Below are positions 54,259 to 62,738 of a DNA stretch of 64,000 nt, one piece after another. The stretch covers positions 9,335-73,334 of the forward strand of contig JBEKLP010000004.1 in the NCBI GenBank assembly GCA_050010135.1, read 5' to 3'. The notes beneath the pieces are model-generated. The model searched no databases and had not been told where the DNA came from. It was given only the letters and a program-made list of their open reading frames with translations. This DNA comes from FEN-1073 sp050010135 (GTDB lineage Bacteria > Chloroflexota > Anaerolineae > Anaerolineales > RBG-16-64-43). Positions within the stretch are counted from its first letter, which is position 1, and each line of letters starts with the position of its first letter. The position numbers and the translations under genes were made by a program.

Positions 54259-54543
54259 ATGACAGAAACACCTGCCGCTCCCACACCCGCAAAGAAAAGC
54301 TCCGCACCTATGATCATCGCAATCATCGTAGTCGCCATCCTGTCATTGTGCTGCTGCATTCCCGGAATTATTAATATCGTGTCGCCCCTTCCCTATACGA
54401 CTTCCACATCCGGCATCATCGGCCAGAGTAGCGGGACCGGGACTATTCCTGCGACGTACGGATTAATCTGCATCTGCGCCGCGATTATTCCGTGGCTGGT
54501 CCTGGGAATTGTGGCTCTCCTCCGTCGGCCGAAAAAACAGTAA
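54259..54543 (+). CDS. Small two-helix membrane protein, unknown
   Basis: 94 residues. GAGGAGA stands upstream of ATG 54259. The N-terminal TETPAAPTPAKKSSAP is polar and Pro/Thr-rich; then come a Cys-containing helix (IIVVAILSLCCCIPGIIN), a Ser/Thr-rich exposed loop and a second helix (LICICAAIIPWLVLGIVALL), ending in RRPKKQ. I do not recognise a family. It is followed by a good terminator and may be a single-gene unit. A TATAAT at 54174-54179 lacks a -35 at the right distance. Confidence 0.75.
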   Translation: MTETPAAPTPAKKSSAPMIIAIIVVAILSLCCCIPGIINIVSPLPYTTSTSGIIGQSSGTGTIPATYGLICICAAIIPWLVLGIVALLRRPKKQ

Positions 54544-54596
54544 GCGCTGCCTCCGGTCAGATAGATCGTCGCCGGAAAAAACGGATCGCATACCCA

Positions 54597-54626
54597 GCCC
54601 GGCGGAAATCGTCGGGTTGGTTTTTT
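54597..54626 (+). terminator. Rho-independent terminator
   Basis: CCCGGCG (54598-54604) pairs with CGTCGGG (54610-54616), one G-T pair, around GAAAT, followed by TTGGTTTTTT. It lies 54 bases after the small membrane protein gene and before the SDR gene. Confidence 0.75.
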
Positions 54627-54715
54627 ACGTGTCGATGCATTTCGCATACTGAACATCGAAGAGTAGGTATAAAATCACGAATCCGGGGTGTATCTTCCCC
54701 TGAGGAGCGTTCGTA

Positions 54716-55744
54716 ATGAAGGCATTGTTTATCGGCGGTACCGGTCTGATCAGCTCGGCTTGTGTGGAACGCGCCCTCGCCGGAGGATGGGAACTTTCCC
54801 TCCTCAACCGCGGCATTTCGAAAAAGTATCCCGTCCCTCCCGGGGTCAGGCTGCTGCAAGGCGACGTCTATGGAAATCCGGAAGCCCTCCAGACTCTGTT
54901 AAGCGGCCAAACCTTCGATACGGTGGTGGATTGGCTTGCCTTTACACCGGAGGATATCGAGCGCGACCTTGCGCTGTTTCGCGACCGCACCCGGCAGTTC
55001 ATCTTCATCAGCTCCGCCAGCGCCTACCAAAGGCCGCCCGCCCATTACCTCATCACCGAGGAAACGCCGCTGGAAAATCCATACTGGGATTATTCGCGCA
55101 ACAAAATCGCGTGCGAAATTTGCCTGATGCGCGAGTATCGCGAGCGGCGATTCCCGGTGACGATCGTGCGCCCCTCGCTCACCTACGGGCCTTCGCAGAT
55201 TCCGCTCTGCGTCGGTTCGTGGAACCATCCCTATACAGTGATCGACCGGATGAAAAAGGGAAAGCCGGTCATCGTTCCGGGCGACGGAACTTCGTTGTGG
55301 GTTGTGACCTGGAACGCGGACTTCGCCAAAGGGTTTTGCGGATTGATGGGCTTGGAAAAATCCGTCGGGCAGGCGTTTCACATAACCTCCGATGAGGTCC
55401 TGACCTGGGACCAGATTTATATGGAGGCTGGCCGGGCCGCCGGTGTTGAACCCGATATTGTGCACATTCCCTCCGACCTGCTCGCCGCCCACGATCCGGA
55501 GATGACGGGCACGCTGCTGGGGGATAAATCCTACAGCGTGGTCTTCGATAACCGCAAAATCAAATCCTACGTGCCGGATTTTTCCGCGACGGTTCCCTGG
55601 TCGGAAGGTGTCCGCCGAGCCATCGCCTGGCACGAGGCCGATTCCGCGCGGTGCGTCCTCGACGAGGAAGCCAACCGCAAATGGGACGCGCTCCTGGATG
55701 CGTATCGGCGCGTTTATCCGCAGGCGACCGGTTCTCTTTTATAA
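54716..55744 (+). CDS. NAD-dependent epimerase/dehydratase-like protein (SDR)
   Basis: 342 residues. FIGGTGLISSACVERALAGG (residues 5-24) is an NAD-binding loop of the atypical GGTGxIS type. FISSASAYQRPP and YSRNK (about residues 125-129) hold the active-site Ser, Tyr and Lys. The related plant and bacterial proteins are mRNA-binding/CSP41-like or epimerase-like; none fixes a substrate here. AGCG upstream gives only a weak ribosome-binding site. It follows a terminator, so it begins a new transcription unit. Confidence 0.85.
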   Translation: MKALFIGGTGLISSACVERALAGGWELSLLNRGISKKYPVPPGVRLLQGDVYGNPEALQTLLSGQTFDTVVDWLAFTPEDIERDLALFRDRTRQFIFISSASAYQRPPAHYLITEETPLENPYWDYSRNKIACEICLMREYRERRFPVTIVRPSLTYGPSQIPLCVGSWNHPYTVIDRMKKGKPVIVPGDGTSLWVVTWNADFAKGFCGLMGLEKSVGQAFHITSDEVLTWDQIYMEAGRAAGVEPDIVHIPSDLLAAHDPEMTGTLLGDKSYSVVFDNRKIKSYVPDFSATVPWSEGVRRAIAWHEADSARCVLDEEANRKWDALLDAYRRVYPQATGSLL

Positions 55745-55907
55745 TTGGATAATTGACCATGGATGATGGACGATAGACCATTAGCCGATGGTTTAGCTTC
55801 GCAGGCAATCTGCTAATAAACAGGAAAGCTCACAGATAGGAAACGTCGGCCATAATCCGTGGTCGATTGCCTGAATCTTCCGATGATCCATCCCGGGGAT
55901 GTAGTTC

Positions 55908-56972
55908 ATGCGAATTGACCCACAGAAATTTCTCTTCATGGCAGCTCTCGCCGCTACCCTCGCGGCCTGTTCGAAAGCCGGGTCTTCCGCTGTTCCGACC
56001 TCGGCGCCAACTGCAACCCTGACCGCGATTCCTTCCCCCACCTCGGCCCCATTCGTCCTGCTCATGGCGCCCGATTCGCCAAAACCCGAATCCCAGCAAT
56101 TGGCGGTCAAGGCCGTGGAATCGTTTTGTACACAGAAAGGATTGGCGCTGAAACGGATTACTCCCGGGAACGCAGTGCCGGGAGATTATCTGCAGGACGC
56201 TCCGAGTCTCATCGCCGCCATCGGAACCGGTTTGGGGCAGGCGGTGTACGCCGCGGCGCAGGCCCACCCGGAGATTCGATTCGTCGCCGTCGAGGAAAGC
56301 GGCGTGCAGCCGCTCCCCAATCTGCTCTTGATCGGCGGCGAGAATGTCCGCCTCGATCAGGTGGCGTTTCTGGCGGGAGCGCTGGCCACGGTTGAAAATC
56401 GAAACGAGTATGTCGGCTGGATCGGCCAGAGCGGCACGGTGAGCGGGACGATCTACCGGAACAGCTTCGTGCACGGCGTCCGCTATACGTGTCCCCGCTG
56501 CCGGTTGTTCGACTTTGAATTGGATCCGTCGGCGGACACGGCGGCAGGGGTCGCCGCCGCCGGGCAGTTGCGGAGCGATTATGTGGACACCGCATCCGCC
56601 GTTCCGGGCACGGCCGGCGACGCGGCACTGATCGATCTGGCCAAACACGGGATCCGTGTGGCGGGAACCCAACCGGATTTTTATTTATCCTTGTTTGGCG
56701 GCGGATCCGGCGATGGGTCGAAATACGTATTGGGAAGTCCGGCTTACCGGCCGGATCTTCTGTTGGCGGATTTGCTGCCGCGATACCTTGGCGGCGAAAA
56801 GTTCACCGATGCCGTGGCTTACAGTCTGGAAAATCACAGTTTGGAGTACGCCTCCTTTCCCAACGATTGGATATCCTCCGGCCGGCAGGTTTATCTGCAA
56901 CAGGTTATCAGCGATTTGGCCTCCGGCCGGTTGGATATCGGCGTGGATCCGAAAACCGGCGCGGAAACTTAA
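55908..56972 (+). CDS. BMP-family substrate-binding lipoprotein (Med/BmpA-like), orphan
   Basis: 354 residues. A lipoprotein signal with lipobox LAAC (Cys21) and a Ser/Thr/Pro-rich linker (TSAPTATLTAIPSPTSAP) precede the periplasmic-binding fold. GQAVYAAAQAHPEIRFVAVE, DQVAFLAGALATVENRN, YVGWIGQSGTVSG and FVHGVRYTCPRCRL are the expected BMP blocks (nucleoside-binding family), with an additional Cys pair CPRC. No ABC permease or ATPase gene lies nearby, so it may act as a receptor or sensor rather than a transporter component. Confidence 0.82.
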   Translation: MRIDPQKFLFMAALAATLAACSKAGSSAVPTSAPTATLTAIPSPTSAPFVLLMAPDSPKPESQQLAVKAVESFCTQKGLALKRITPGNAVPGDYLQDAPSLIAAIGTGLGQAVYAAAQAHPEIRFVAVEESGVQPLPNLLLIGGENVRLDQVAFLAGALATVENRNEYVGWIGQSGTVSGTIYRNSFVHGVRYTCPRCRLFDFELDPSADTAAGVAAAGQLRSDYVDTASAVPGTAGDAALIDLAKHGIRVAGTQPDFYLSLFGGGSGDGSKYVLGSPAYRPDLLLADLLPRYLGGEKFTDAVAYSLENHSLEYASFPNDWISSGRQVYLQQVISDLASGRLDIGVDPKTGAET

Positions 56973-56992
56973 TCCACCCTGCGGCGAAACAT

Positions 56993-57706
56993 ATGGCGAT
57001 CCCCCGACAGATTATTTTCGACCTGGACGATACGATCCTGGATTATTCCGCGCCCGCTGAAAGGGTTTGGACGGAACTCTATCCCGTCTATGCCCGCAAG
57101 GCAGGGGTCCCGGTCGAACGGTTGCAACGGGCTGTGGAAGAAAGCCGGCGGTGGTATTGGTCCGATATGGATCGATTTCGCGAGGGCAGACTCAATCTGC
57201 AACAGGCGCGCCGCATTTTCGTCCGCGCCGGGTTTGAAAAACTCGGTTTGAACAACGCAGCCCTGGCCGACGCAATGGCGGATTCCTTTTCGCGGGAACG
57301 CGAGATTGCGGTGCAGCCCTTTGACGGAGCCATCGAGGCGTTGGAATTCCTCAAAGCCGACGGCGCGACCATGGTGCTGCTCACCAACGGCGAAGCATCC
57401 ATACAAAGGGCGAAAATCGTTCGCTTTGATTTGGACCGGTTTTTCCAAGCAGTGCTGATTGAGAGCGAGCTCGGGGTGGGCAAGCCGGATCCATCAGCCT
57501 ATCAAACCGCGCTTTCCTCGCTCAGCGCGGCGCCGGAACAGATCTGGATGGTTGGGGACGATCTGGAGTTCGACATCCGGCCCGCGAAAGGGTTGGGGAT
57601 GCGGACTGCATGGATCCGCGACCCCGTCCATATCGGAGAACGTTTTGCCGATGTTACGCTTCCTTCGATCCGGTTGTTAATTGAGTATTGGAAAAATTCC
57701 CAATGA
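56993..57706 (+). CDS. HAD-superfamily hydrolase (YjjG-like)
   Basis: 237 residues. The nucleophile motif is IIFDLDDTILDY (Asp10, Asp12), motif II LLTNGEASIQRAKI, motif III Lys in GVGKPDPSAY and motif IV VGDDLEFDIRPAKGLGM. The cap domain is of subclass I. Family enzymes dephosphorylate nucleotides, phosphoglycolate or sugar phosphates; the substrate cannot be told. It lies 20 bases after the lipoprotein gene and is probably co-transcribed with it. ATG 56993 is the first clear start; the upstream part of the frame belongs to the lipoprotein in another frame. Confidence 0.9.
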   Translation: MAIPRQIIFDLDDTILDYSAPAERVWTELYPVYARKAGVPVERLQRAVEESRRWYWSDMDRFREGRLNLQQARRIFVRAGFEKLGLNNAALADAMADSFSREREIAVQPFDGAIEALEFLKADGATMVLLTNGEASIQRAKIVRFDLDRFFQAVLIESELGVGKPDPSAYQTALSSLSAAPEQIWMVGDDLEFDIRPAKGLGMRTAWIRDPVHIGERFADVTLPSIRLLIEYWKNSQ

Positions 57707-57786
57707 AATATTCCCGGTAAAATTTTTGTAAAAGAAGGCGAGGGGATTCATTTGAAGGAGTCCCCTCCGATAATCGGTTGAGAGAA

Positions 57787-57815
57787 TTGACATGCACCCC
57801 GCCGTATGCTAAAAT
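57787..57815 (+). promoter_or_regulatory. Sigma-70 promoter for the cold-shock gene
   Basis: TTGACA (57787-57792), a 17-base spacer and TAAAAT (57810-57815) stand 34 bases before the ATG of the cold-shock gene. The match to consensus is 11 of 12 bases. Confidence 0.85.
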
Positions 57816-57848
57816 CCTCAAAACTCTCTCCTGGAAGGACGCTTGAGA

Positions 57849-58061
57849 ATGGCTCAACGCACGACGGGCACCGTTCGATGGTTTGACGGATCCAGGGGGT
57901 ACGGGTACATCAAAACCGAAAAAGGACATGAAGTGTTCGTGCACTACTCGTCCATTGTCGGTTCGGAATTGCAAAACTTGCGCGAGGGGGAGAGGGTTGA
58001 ATTTGCCGTCGAAGAGACCGTGCGCGGTCTGCAAGCTACGGGTGTGGTCAGGTTGAATTAA
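57849..58061 (+). CDS. Cold-shock-domain protein
   Basis: 70 residues, one cold-shock OB fold. TGTVRWFDGSRGYGYIKTEKG has the RNP1-like region (here RGYGYI instead of KGFGFI, Phe replaced by Tyr twice), and HEVFVHYSSI is the RNP2-like motif. ATG 57849 lies 9 bases after GGAAGGA and was preferred over TTG 57843, which is too close. It probably binds single-stranded nucleic acid and acts as an RNA chaperone. It has its own promoter and terminator, so it is a single-gene unit. Confidence 0.93.
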   Translation: MAQRTTGTVRWFDGSRGYGYIKTEKGHEVFVHYSSIVGSELQNLREGERVEFAVEETVRGLQATGVVRLN

Positions 58062-58106
58062 TCGATCGTCCATGGTGCTTTTCACCGCAAGGATATGTCG
58101 GTTCAT

Positions 58107-58138
58107 CCCCTGCCATCACGGCGGGGGTTTTGTTTTTC
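58107..58138 (+). terminator. Rho-independent terminator after the cold-shock gene
   Basis: CCCCTGCC (58107-58114) and GGCGGGGG (58120-58127) form an 8-base stem with one T-G pair and an ATCAC loop, followed by TTTTGTTTTT. Nothing else is evident in the 271 bases before RNase J. Confidence 0.8.
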
Positions 58139-58332
58139 CGTCATAACCGATGGGGCATCGGATTTCCCCGGGTGGGAATGGGTGGGTCGATGCTTTATGG
58201 CAGAAAGACTCTCCCGAATCAAAGGGTTTCGATCGGAATTGATTCCGAGCCATTCCCTCCCGATTTCCCCGCCGGGTTCGAACGGAAAGCCCTTCCGAAA
58301 CAAAAAGAACAATGCATGGAAAAAGGAGTCCT

Positions 58333-59994
58333 ATGAGTTTTGAGTTGAGAATTATTCCTTTGGGCGGATTGGGTGAGATCGGTAAAAACATGATGCTGAT
58401 CGAAACCCCCTCCGACGCCCTGATCGTCGATGCCGGGTTGATGTTTCCCGAGAACGACATGCTTGGCATCGATTACATCATCCCGGATTTCCGTTCGGTG
58501 CTGGACCGCAAAGGGCGCGTGCGCGGGATCGTCGTCACCCACGGGCACGAGGATCATACCGGTGCGATCGACCACGTGGCGGAGGCGTTCGACGCCCCTA
58601 TCTATGCCACCCCGCTGACCAGCGGCCTGCTGGAGGTGAAGCTTTCCCGCGCCGGGTTGCTTGGCCGAACAAAGTTGAACACCGTCCGCACCGGAACGCG
58701 GGTGACGATCGGCCCGTTCGACGTGGAATTCTTCCACGTCTGCCATTCGATTCCGGACGGGGTCGGCTTGGGGATCACCACCCCGGCCGGGTTAATCGTG
58801 CATTCGGGCGATTTCAAGTTCGACCATACGCCGGTGGACGGTTGGCCGACGGACTACGCCAAGCTGGCCGAGTTCAGCGGCCGCGGCGTGCTGGCGCTGC
58901 TTTCGGATTCCACAAACGCCGACCAGCCCGGTTGGACGCCCTCCGAGACGGTAATCGATGCGGCTTTCGACGATTTGTTCCGCGCCGCGCCGGGGCGGAT
59001 CCTGATCGGATCGTTTGCCTCGCTGATTTCCCGGATCCAACAGGCCATCAATGCCGCGGAGCGCCATGGCCGGCGGTTGGCGTTGGTGGGAACCTCAATG
59101 CAGGAAAACGCCAAAATGGCTCAGAAGTTGGGCTATCTACAGGTGCCCGACGGATTGCTGGTCCCGATCGAGGAAGCGCTGAAGATGCCCTCGAATAAGG
59201 TCGTCCTCATGACAGCCGGCACGCAGGGCGAGCCCTCCTCCATTCTCGGACGGCTGGCCACCGGGAAGAACCGCCAGTTTGACCTGAAGGAAGGGGATAC
59301 GGTAGTGTTCTCCTCACACCCGATCCCGGGAAACGAGGAATTGGTGCATCGGACGATCAATCGGCTCTTCCAGCGCGGCGCACGCGTGATCTACGATCCG
59401 ATCGCGCCGGTCCACGTCTCGGGGCACGCCAACGCCGAGGAGATGAAACTGCTCATTCACCTGGTGCAGCCCAAGAATTTCGTACCGATCCACGGCGAAT
59501 TGCGCCATCTGAATCAGCATGCGGCGATTGCCCGCGAGTTGGGCATTCCGGCGGAAAACACCGCCGTTGTGGAAAACGGGTATTCGATCGAGTTCGAAGG
59601 CGGCCGCTTGAGGGTGTGCGACCGTGTCCCAGGCGAGTACGTGTTCGTGGACGGCAGCGGCGTGGGCGACATCGGCCCGGCGGTGATGCGCGAACGCGAG
59701 CGTCTGGCCCGCGACGGATTCGTCATCGTCCGGCTGGATTTGGATACCGAAACTTCGCGACTGGCTTCACGCCCGAGCATCCTCTCGCGCGGATTCGTTT
59801 TCGTGCCGGAGTCCGGCGAACTGCTGGCTGCGGCCGAAGAGAAGATCCGCGAGGTGGTCGCCCGCGGGAACGGAAGCCGCCTGGCGGAACGGCTGGAATC
59901 GGCGCTGTCGGAACTTTTCTACCAGGAGACCAAACGGCGCCCAATGATCTTCGTGATTGTCAACCCCGTCGCCGGCTCGGCCGGGGAAAAATAG
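58333..59994 (+). CDS. rnj: Ribonuclease J
   Basis: 553 residues, beta-CASP metallo-beta-lactamase nuclease (endonuclease and 5'-3' exonuclease) for mRNA turnover and rRNA maturation. The HxHxDH site is VTHGHEDHTGAI (His70, His72, Asp74, His75), and further metal ligands are in HVCHSIPDGVGL and VHSGDFKFD. The beta-CASP domain has LLSDSTNADQPGWTPSE and MTAGTQGEPSSILGRLA. HVSGHANAEEMKLLI and FVPIHGELRHL follow, then a C-terminal dimerisation domain (ELFYQETKRRPMIFVIV). ATG 58333 has AAAGGAGT upstream. Confidence 0.97.
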   Translation: MSFELRIIPLGGLGEIGKNMMLIETPSDALIVDAGLMFPENDMLGIDYIIPDFRSVLDRKGRVRGIVVTHGHEDHTGAIDHVAEAFDAPIYATPLTSGLLEVKLSRAGLLGRTKLNTVRTGTRVTIGPFDVEFFHVCHSIPDGVGLGITTPAGLIVHSGDFKFDHTPVDGWPTDYAKLAEFSGRGVLALLSDSTNADQPGWTPSETVIDAAFDDLFRAAPGRILIGSFASLISRIQQAINAAERHGRRLALVGTSMQENAKMAQKLGYLQVPDGLLVPIEEALKMPSNKVVLMTAGTQGEPSSILGRLATGKNRQFDLKEGDTVVFSSHPIPGNEELVHRTINRLFQRGARVIYDPIAPVHVSGHANAEEMKLLIHLVQPKNFVPIHGELRHLNQHAAIARELGIPAENTAVVENGYSIEFEGGRLRVCDRVPGEYVFVDGSGVGDIGPAVMRERERLARDGFVIVRLDLDTETSRLASRPSILSRGFVFVPESGELLAAAEEKIREVVARGNGSRLAERLESALSELFYQETKRRPMIFVIVNPVAGSAGEK

Positions 59995-60023
59995 CAGTCG
60001 GGGAATACATCATTCCGAAGGTT

Positions 60024-60048
60024 GCGACTTCGTTGTCGTCGTTTTTTT
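60024..60048 (+). terminator. Possible terminator between convergent genes
   Basis: GCGAC and GTCGT form a short 4-5-base stem followed by CGTTTTTTT. It is weak, but lies 30 bases after RNase J, facing the convergent TPR gene. Confidence 0.35.
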
Positions 60049-60082
60049 AGGGGAATCAAAGGAGGAAATTTGGTTTGCGGCG

Positions 60083-61411
60083 CTATGGGGGCGTGGTCTG
60101 GTTTTCAAACTTTGCGCAAATCACCTCGCCCTCCCGGATAATGCCCTCTACGGTCGAATCGTACCAGGGCGATGCACGCAGTTGGGAAAAGATCGATCGC
60201 GCTTCGGTGCAGTTGCCGGGCTCGTTGCCGTAAAAAGCCTTCACCGAACCGTAAGTATAATAAATATCCAAAGTGTTGGCCGAGAGGGACGTGCCGGCGA
60301 CGTCGACGGATTGCTCCTCGTTGTCCGCGGCCAGACAGCCGCGGACGGCGCATTTTAAAACTTTAATAGCGGTCTCGTAATTTTTTGCATGATAATAAAT
60401 GACGCCCAGCCTCCCGTATACGATCGGATTGGTGTTGTCGAGTGTGAGGGCCTTTTCCGCGTTGAGTTCGGCGGCGAAAAAATCTCCCCGATTGGCGTAG
60501 GTTTGCGCTATGGAAAGGTAGGGCCCCGGGTCTTTATCATTGAGGCTCGCGGCAATGGCAAATTCATTGATGGCTGAGTCGATCATATCCTGCGAAGTTT
60601 GTTGATTGGTCGCGATTTCCCCCATTTTTCGGTAATTCACTCCCAAACTCATGTGTAGAAACGGAAGATTCGGATTGATCTTGATGGCCTTCTTGTATTC
60701 GTCGATGGCTCCGGGGTAATCCGCGTTGCTTTCCAGCACATAGGCATACGCCCGGTGAACGTCCATAATGTCCTTGCCGAGGCCGGCCGCCTGGGCCCCC
60801 ACATCCAGGGCAGTGGACCAGTTCGACTGGTCCGCCAGTACTTCGGCCCGGAAGGCGAGCGCGAGCGCATTTTGGGGATCCCGGATAAGCGCGTTGCCCG
60901 AAGCCTGGTAGGCGTCGATGAGATTTTGTTGCCGCGTGGCTTCGTCCGGAGGATTGGATGCCGTCCAATCCAGGACGAGCGTTTTAATGGCGAACCCCTG
61001 GGCGGATTCTGGGTCGAGAACGAGGGCTTTATTAATTGAATCCTGGGCCTGCTGCATTCGCTGCTGTTTGTCGGCGATGGATAATAATAGCGTGCTCGAA
61101 TAAGTTTGGATTCGCGACAGTTCCGTCCAAAGTTGTGCATTTTTCGGATCGATGACGACGGCTTGTTGATAGGCGAGTATCGCCTTATTCAAATTTCCAG
61201 CGTCGAAAAAAGATTTTCCCTCTTCGGCCCAGGAAACCGCCGACCGGGTGGGTATAGACGGCGCTGCGAAAGGGGAACGGACGTAATTCAACTCGAAAAG
61301 TCTGACGAGACCCAGCCCCAACAGGATCAGCGCCGCATACGCCGCCGTTTTCTTTACGGTCAGATGGGGAGGGTCGGAGGTGGGTTGAAAACGGTTCCGG
61401 TGGAGCTGCAT
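60083..61411 (-). CDS. Membrane-anchored TPR protein 1
   Basis: 442 residues. A cytosolic N-terminus (residues 1-22) and one helix (AAYAALILLGLGLVRLFELN) are followed by a soluble region with several degenerate TPRs: AEEGKSFFDAGNLNKAILAYQQAVVIDP, AQDSINKALVLDPES, AIDEYKKAIKINPN and AELNAEKALTLDN. The C-terminus has DIYYTYGSVKAFYGNEPGNCTEA and EVICAK, a Tyr-Gly...Cys...Cys module shared with the next two genes, plus a second Cys pair (KCAVRGCLA). It follows the next - strand gene by 12 bases and AGGA precedes its ATG. Scaffold or assembly role likely; no specific function known. Confidence 0.82.
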   Translation of the reverse strand: MQLHRNRFQPTSDPPHLTVKKTAAYAALILLGLGLVRLFELNYVRSPFAAPSIPTRSAVSWAEEGKSFFDAGNLNKAILAYQQAVVIDPKNAQLWTELSRIQTYSSTLLLSIADKQQRMQQAQDSINKALVLDPESAQGFAIKTLVLDWTASNPPDEATRQQNLIDAYQASGNALIRDPQNALALAFRAEVLADQSNWSTALDVGAQAAGLGKDIMDVHRAYAYVLESNADYPGAIDEYKKAIKINPNLPFLHMSLGVNYRKMGEIATNQQTSQDMIDSAINEFAIAASLNDKDPGPYLSIAQTYANRGDFFAAELNAEKALTLDNTNPIVYGRLGVIYYHAKNYETAIKVLKCAVRGCLAADNEEQSVDVAGTSLSANTLDIYYTYGSVKAFYGNEPGNCTEARSIFSQLRASPWYDSTVEGIIREGEVICAKFENQTTPP

Positions 61412-61423
61412 ATTCGCTGGTTC

Positions 61424-62647
61424 CTAACCGCCGGGAGTGGGGGTGATTTCCTTGCACAAGATCAGCCCGTCGGTTACGTTTGCCATGACCGTCGCGTCAT
61501 CCGGCACCTGCTGTTGCAGCAGTCGAAAAATGGGAACGGCATCGGAGCACCGGCCGACTTTCGCCAGCGCCAGGCCATAGACATAATAATATTCGGCTAC
61601 CCGGCCGGCCTGCAGCGGTAACCCTTGAATGGGCCCGGAATCCACGCGGCCGCCGGAGACGGTCAGAGTCAATTCGTTGACTGCCTTGTCGTATTGGCTA
61701 TTGAAATAATACATCTCCCCGAGCAGACCGCGGTACGTTGGATCCTGCGGCGCCAAATTGACCGCCATCTCGGCATATTGCGCGGATTTTCCATATTGGC
61801 CGTCGCCGGCATAGACTCGCGCGATACGCGCGATCGGAACCGGATCCTGCGAATTGTATTCCGAAGCTTTCAGATAGGCTTGGATGGCGTTTTGTGTGTC
61901 GGATTGCGCCTGGTAGCAATCCCCCAGGGGAATCCACAAATCCGCGAGCTTTTTGTGAATGTCGATGGCTTTCTGGTATTCTCTGAGCGCCTCGAGATAG
62001 TTCCCGGTGGAAAGGAAAATATACCCCATGGCGCGGTGGCTTTCCAAACGGTTTGGCGCCAGGGTGATGGCCGTTTGAGCTTCGGCGGAGGCGGTTTTCC
62101 AGTTGGAAGTGTCCATGTCCATCAACATCTCGGCATAATAGGCATGGGTTACCCCCAGATTGGGGTCTAGTTCGAGACTCTTTTGTAATTCCTTATTGGC
62201 ATCCGCGAAGGTATTTCCGCCTTGGGATTTTTCCATCCAATACAACGCTTCCCCATAGACCGAATAGGCAACCGCGCTTTTCGATCGGAGCACGGCGTTC
62301 TGCGCGTTTTCCAACGCGCCCTGGTAATCGTGTGCAAAAATCTGAACTTGGGATGCAGCGACATATAAATCGCTGTTTGCCGGAGCCAGCAGGATAGCCT
62401 GCTTGTACATTTTAACCGAGTCCGTCAGTTTTCCGTCCAGGAACAGTTTTGCGGCGTCGTCCGCGTAGGAAGCCGCCGGACGCGTCGCCGTGGGTGTTGG
62501 AAGAAACGGCGGCGGAATGGATGGGACCACGTATGCTTGAAACAGCGCTGCCAGAACGATCAACAGGCAAAGGATGAAAATTAATGCCAGGTTAAACCGG
62601 CGGGGGCTTTTTCGTTTCAGCCTGTATTTACTCGATTGGAGGTACAT
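61424..62647 (-). CDS. Membrane-anchored TPR protein 2
   Basis: 407 residues. The basic start SKYRLKRKSPRRF precedes one helix (ALIFILCLLIVLAALFQAYVV), then TPRs including ADDAAKLFLDGKLTDSVKMYKQAI, ELQKSLELDPNLG, ALREYQKAIDIHKK and LGEMYYFNSQYDKAVNEL. The C-terminus has EYYYVYGLALAKVGRCSDA and LILCKE, the same module as in protein 1. It is the first gene of the - strand pair, with a promoter at 62665-62693. The 10-base predicted leader has no Shine-Dalgarno. Confidence 0.82.
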   Translation of the reverse strand: MYLQSSKYRLKRKSPRRFNLALIFILCLLIVLAALFQAYVVPSIPPPFLPTPTATRPAASYADDAAKLFLDGKLTDSVKMYKQAILLAPANSDLYVAASQVQIFAHDYQGALENAQNAVLRSKSAVAYSVYGEALYWMEKSQGGNTFADANKELQKSLELDPNLGVTHAYYAEMLMDMDTSNWKTASAEAQTAITLAPNRLESHRAMGYIFLSTGNYLEALREYQKAIDIHKKLADLWIPLGDCYQAQSDTQNAIQAYLKASEYNSQDPVPIARIARVYAGDGQYGKSAQYAEMAVNLAPQDPTYRGLLGEMYYFNSQYDKAVNELTLTVSGGRVDSGPIQGLPLQAGRVAEYYYVYGLALAKVGRCSDAVPIFRLLQQQVPDDATVMANVTDGLILCKEITPTPGG

Positions 62648-62664
62648 ATAAAGCCGTTGCAGTC

Positions 62665-62693
62665 ATACTAATTCTTCGGGGAAATCCAGTCAA
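62665..62693 (-). promoter_or_regulatory. Sigma-70-like promoter for the - strand TPR pair
   Basis: On the - strand TTGACT (62688-62693) and TAGTAT (62665-62670) are separated by 17 bases. Transcription would start about 10 bases before the ATG at 62645-62647. Confidence 0.6.
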
Positions 62694-62700
62694 GGCGGCC

Positions 62701-62731
62701 TTGTTTAATCCCGGACGGGTTGCAGTATAAT
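62701..62731 (+). promoter_or_regulatory. Promoter for the + strand TPR gene; probably leaderless transcript
   Basis: A perfect TATAAT lies at 62726-62731, followed by CAGCCCC and the ATG at 62739. The expected transcription start falls at or next to the A of the start codon and no ribosome-binding site is present. The best -35 is TTGTTT 62701-62706 with a long 19-base spacer. Confidence 0.6.
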
Positions 62732-62738
62732 CAGCCCC

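Noticed and set aside
55748..55800. ATGG/ATAG-rich imperfect repeats with a 5-base hairpin
   Set aside because: Short and irregular (GACCATGGATGATGGACGAT...); not a recognisable mobile or regulatory element.
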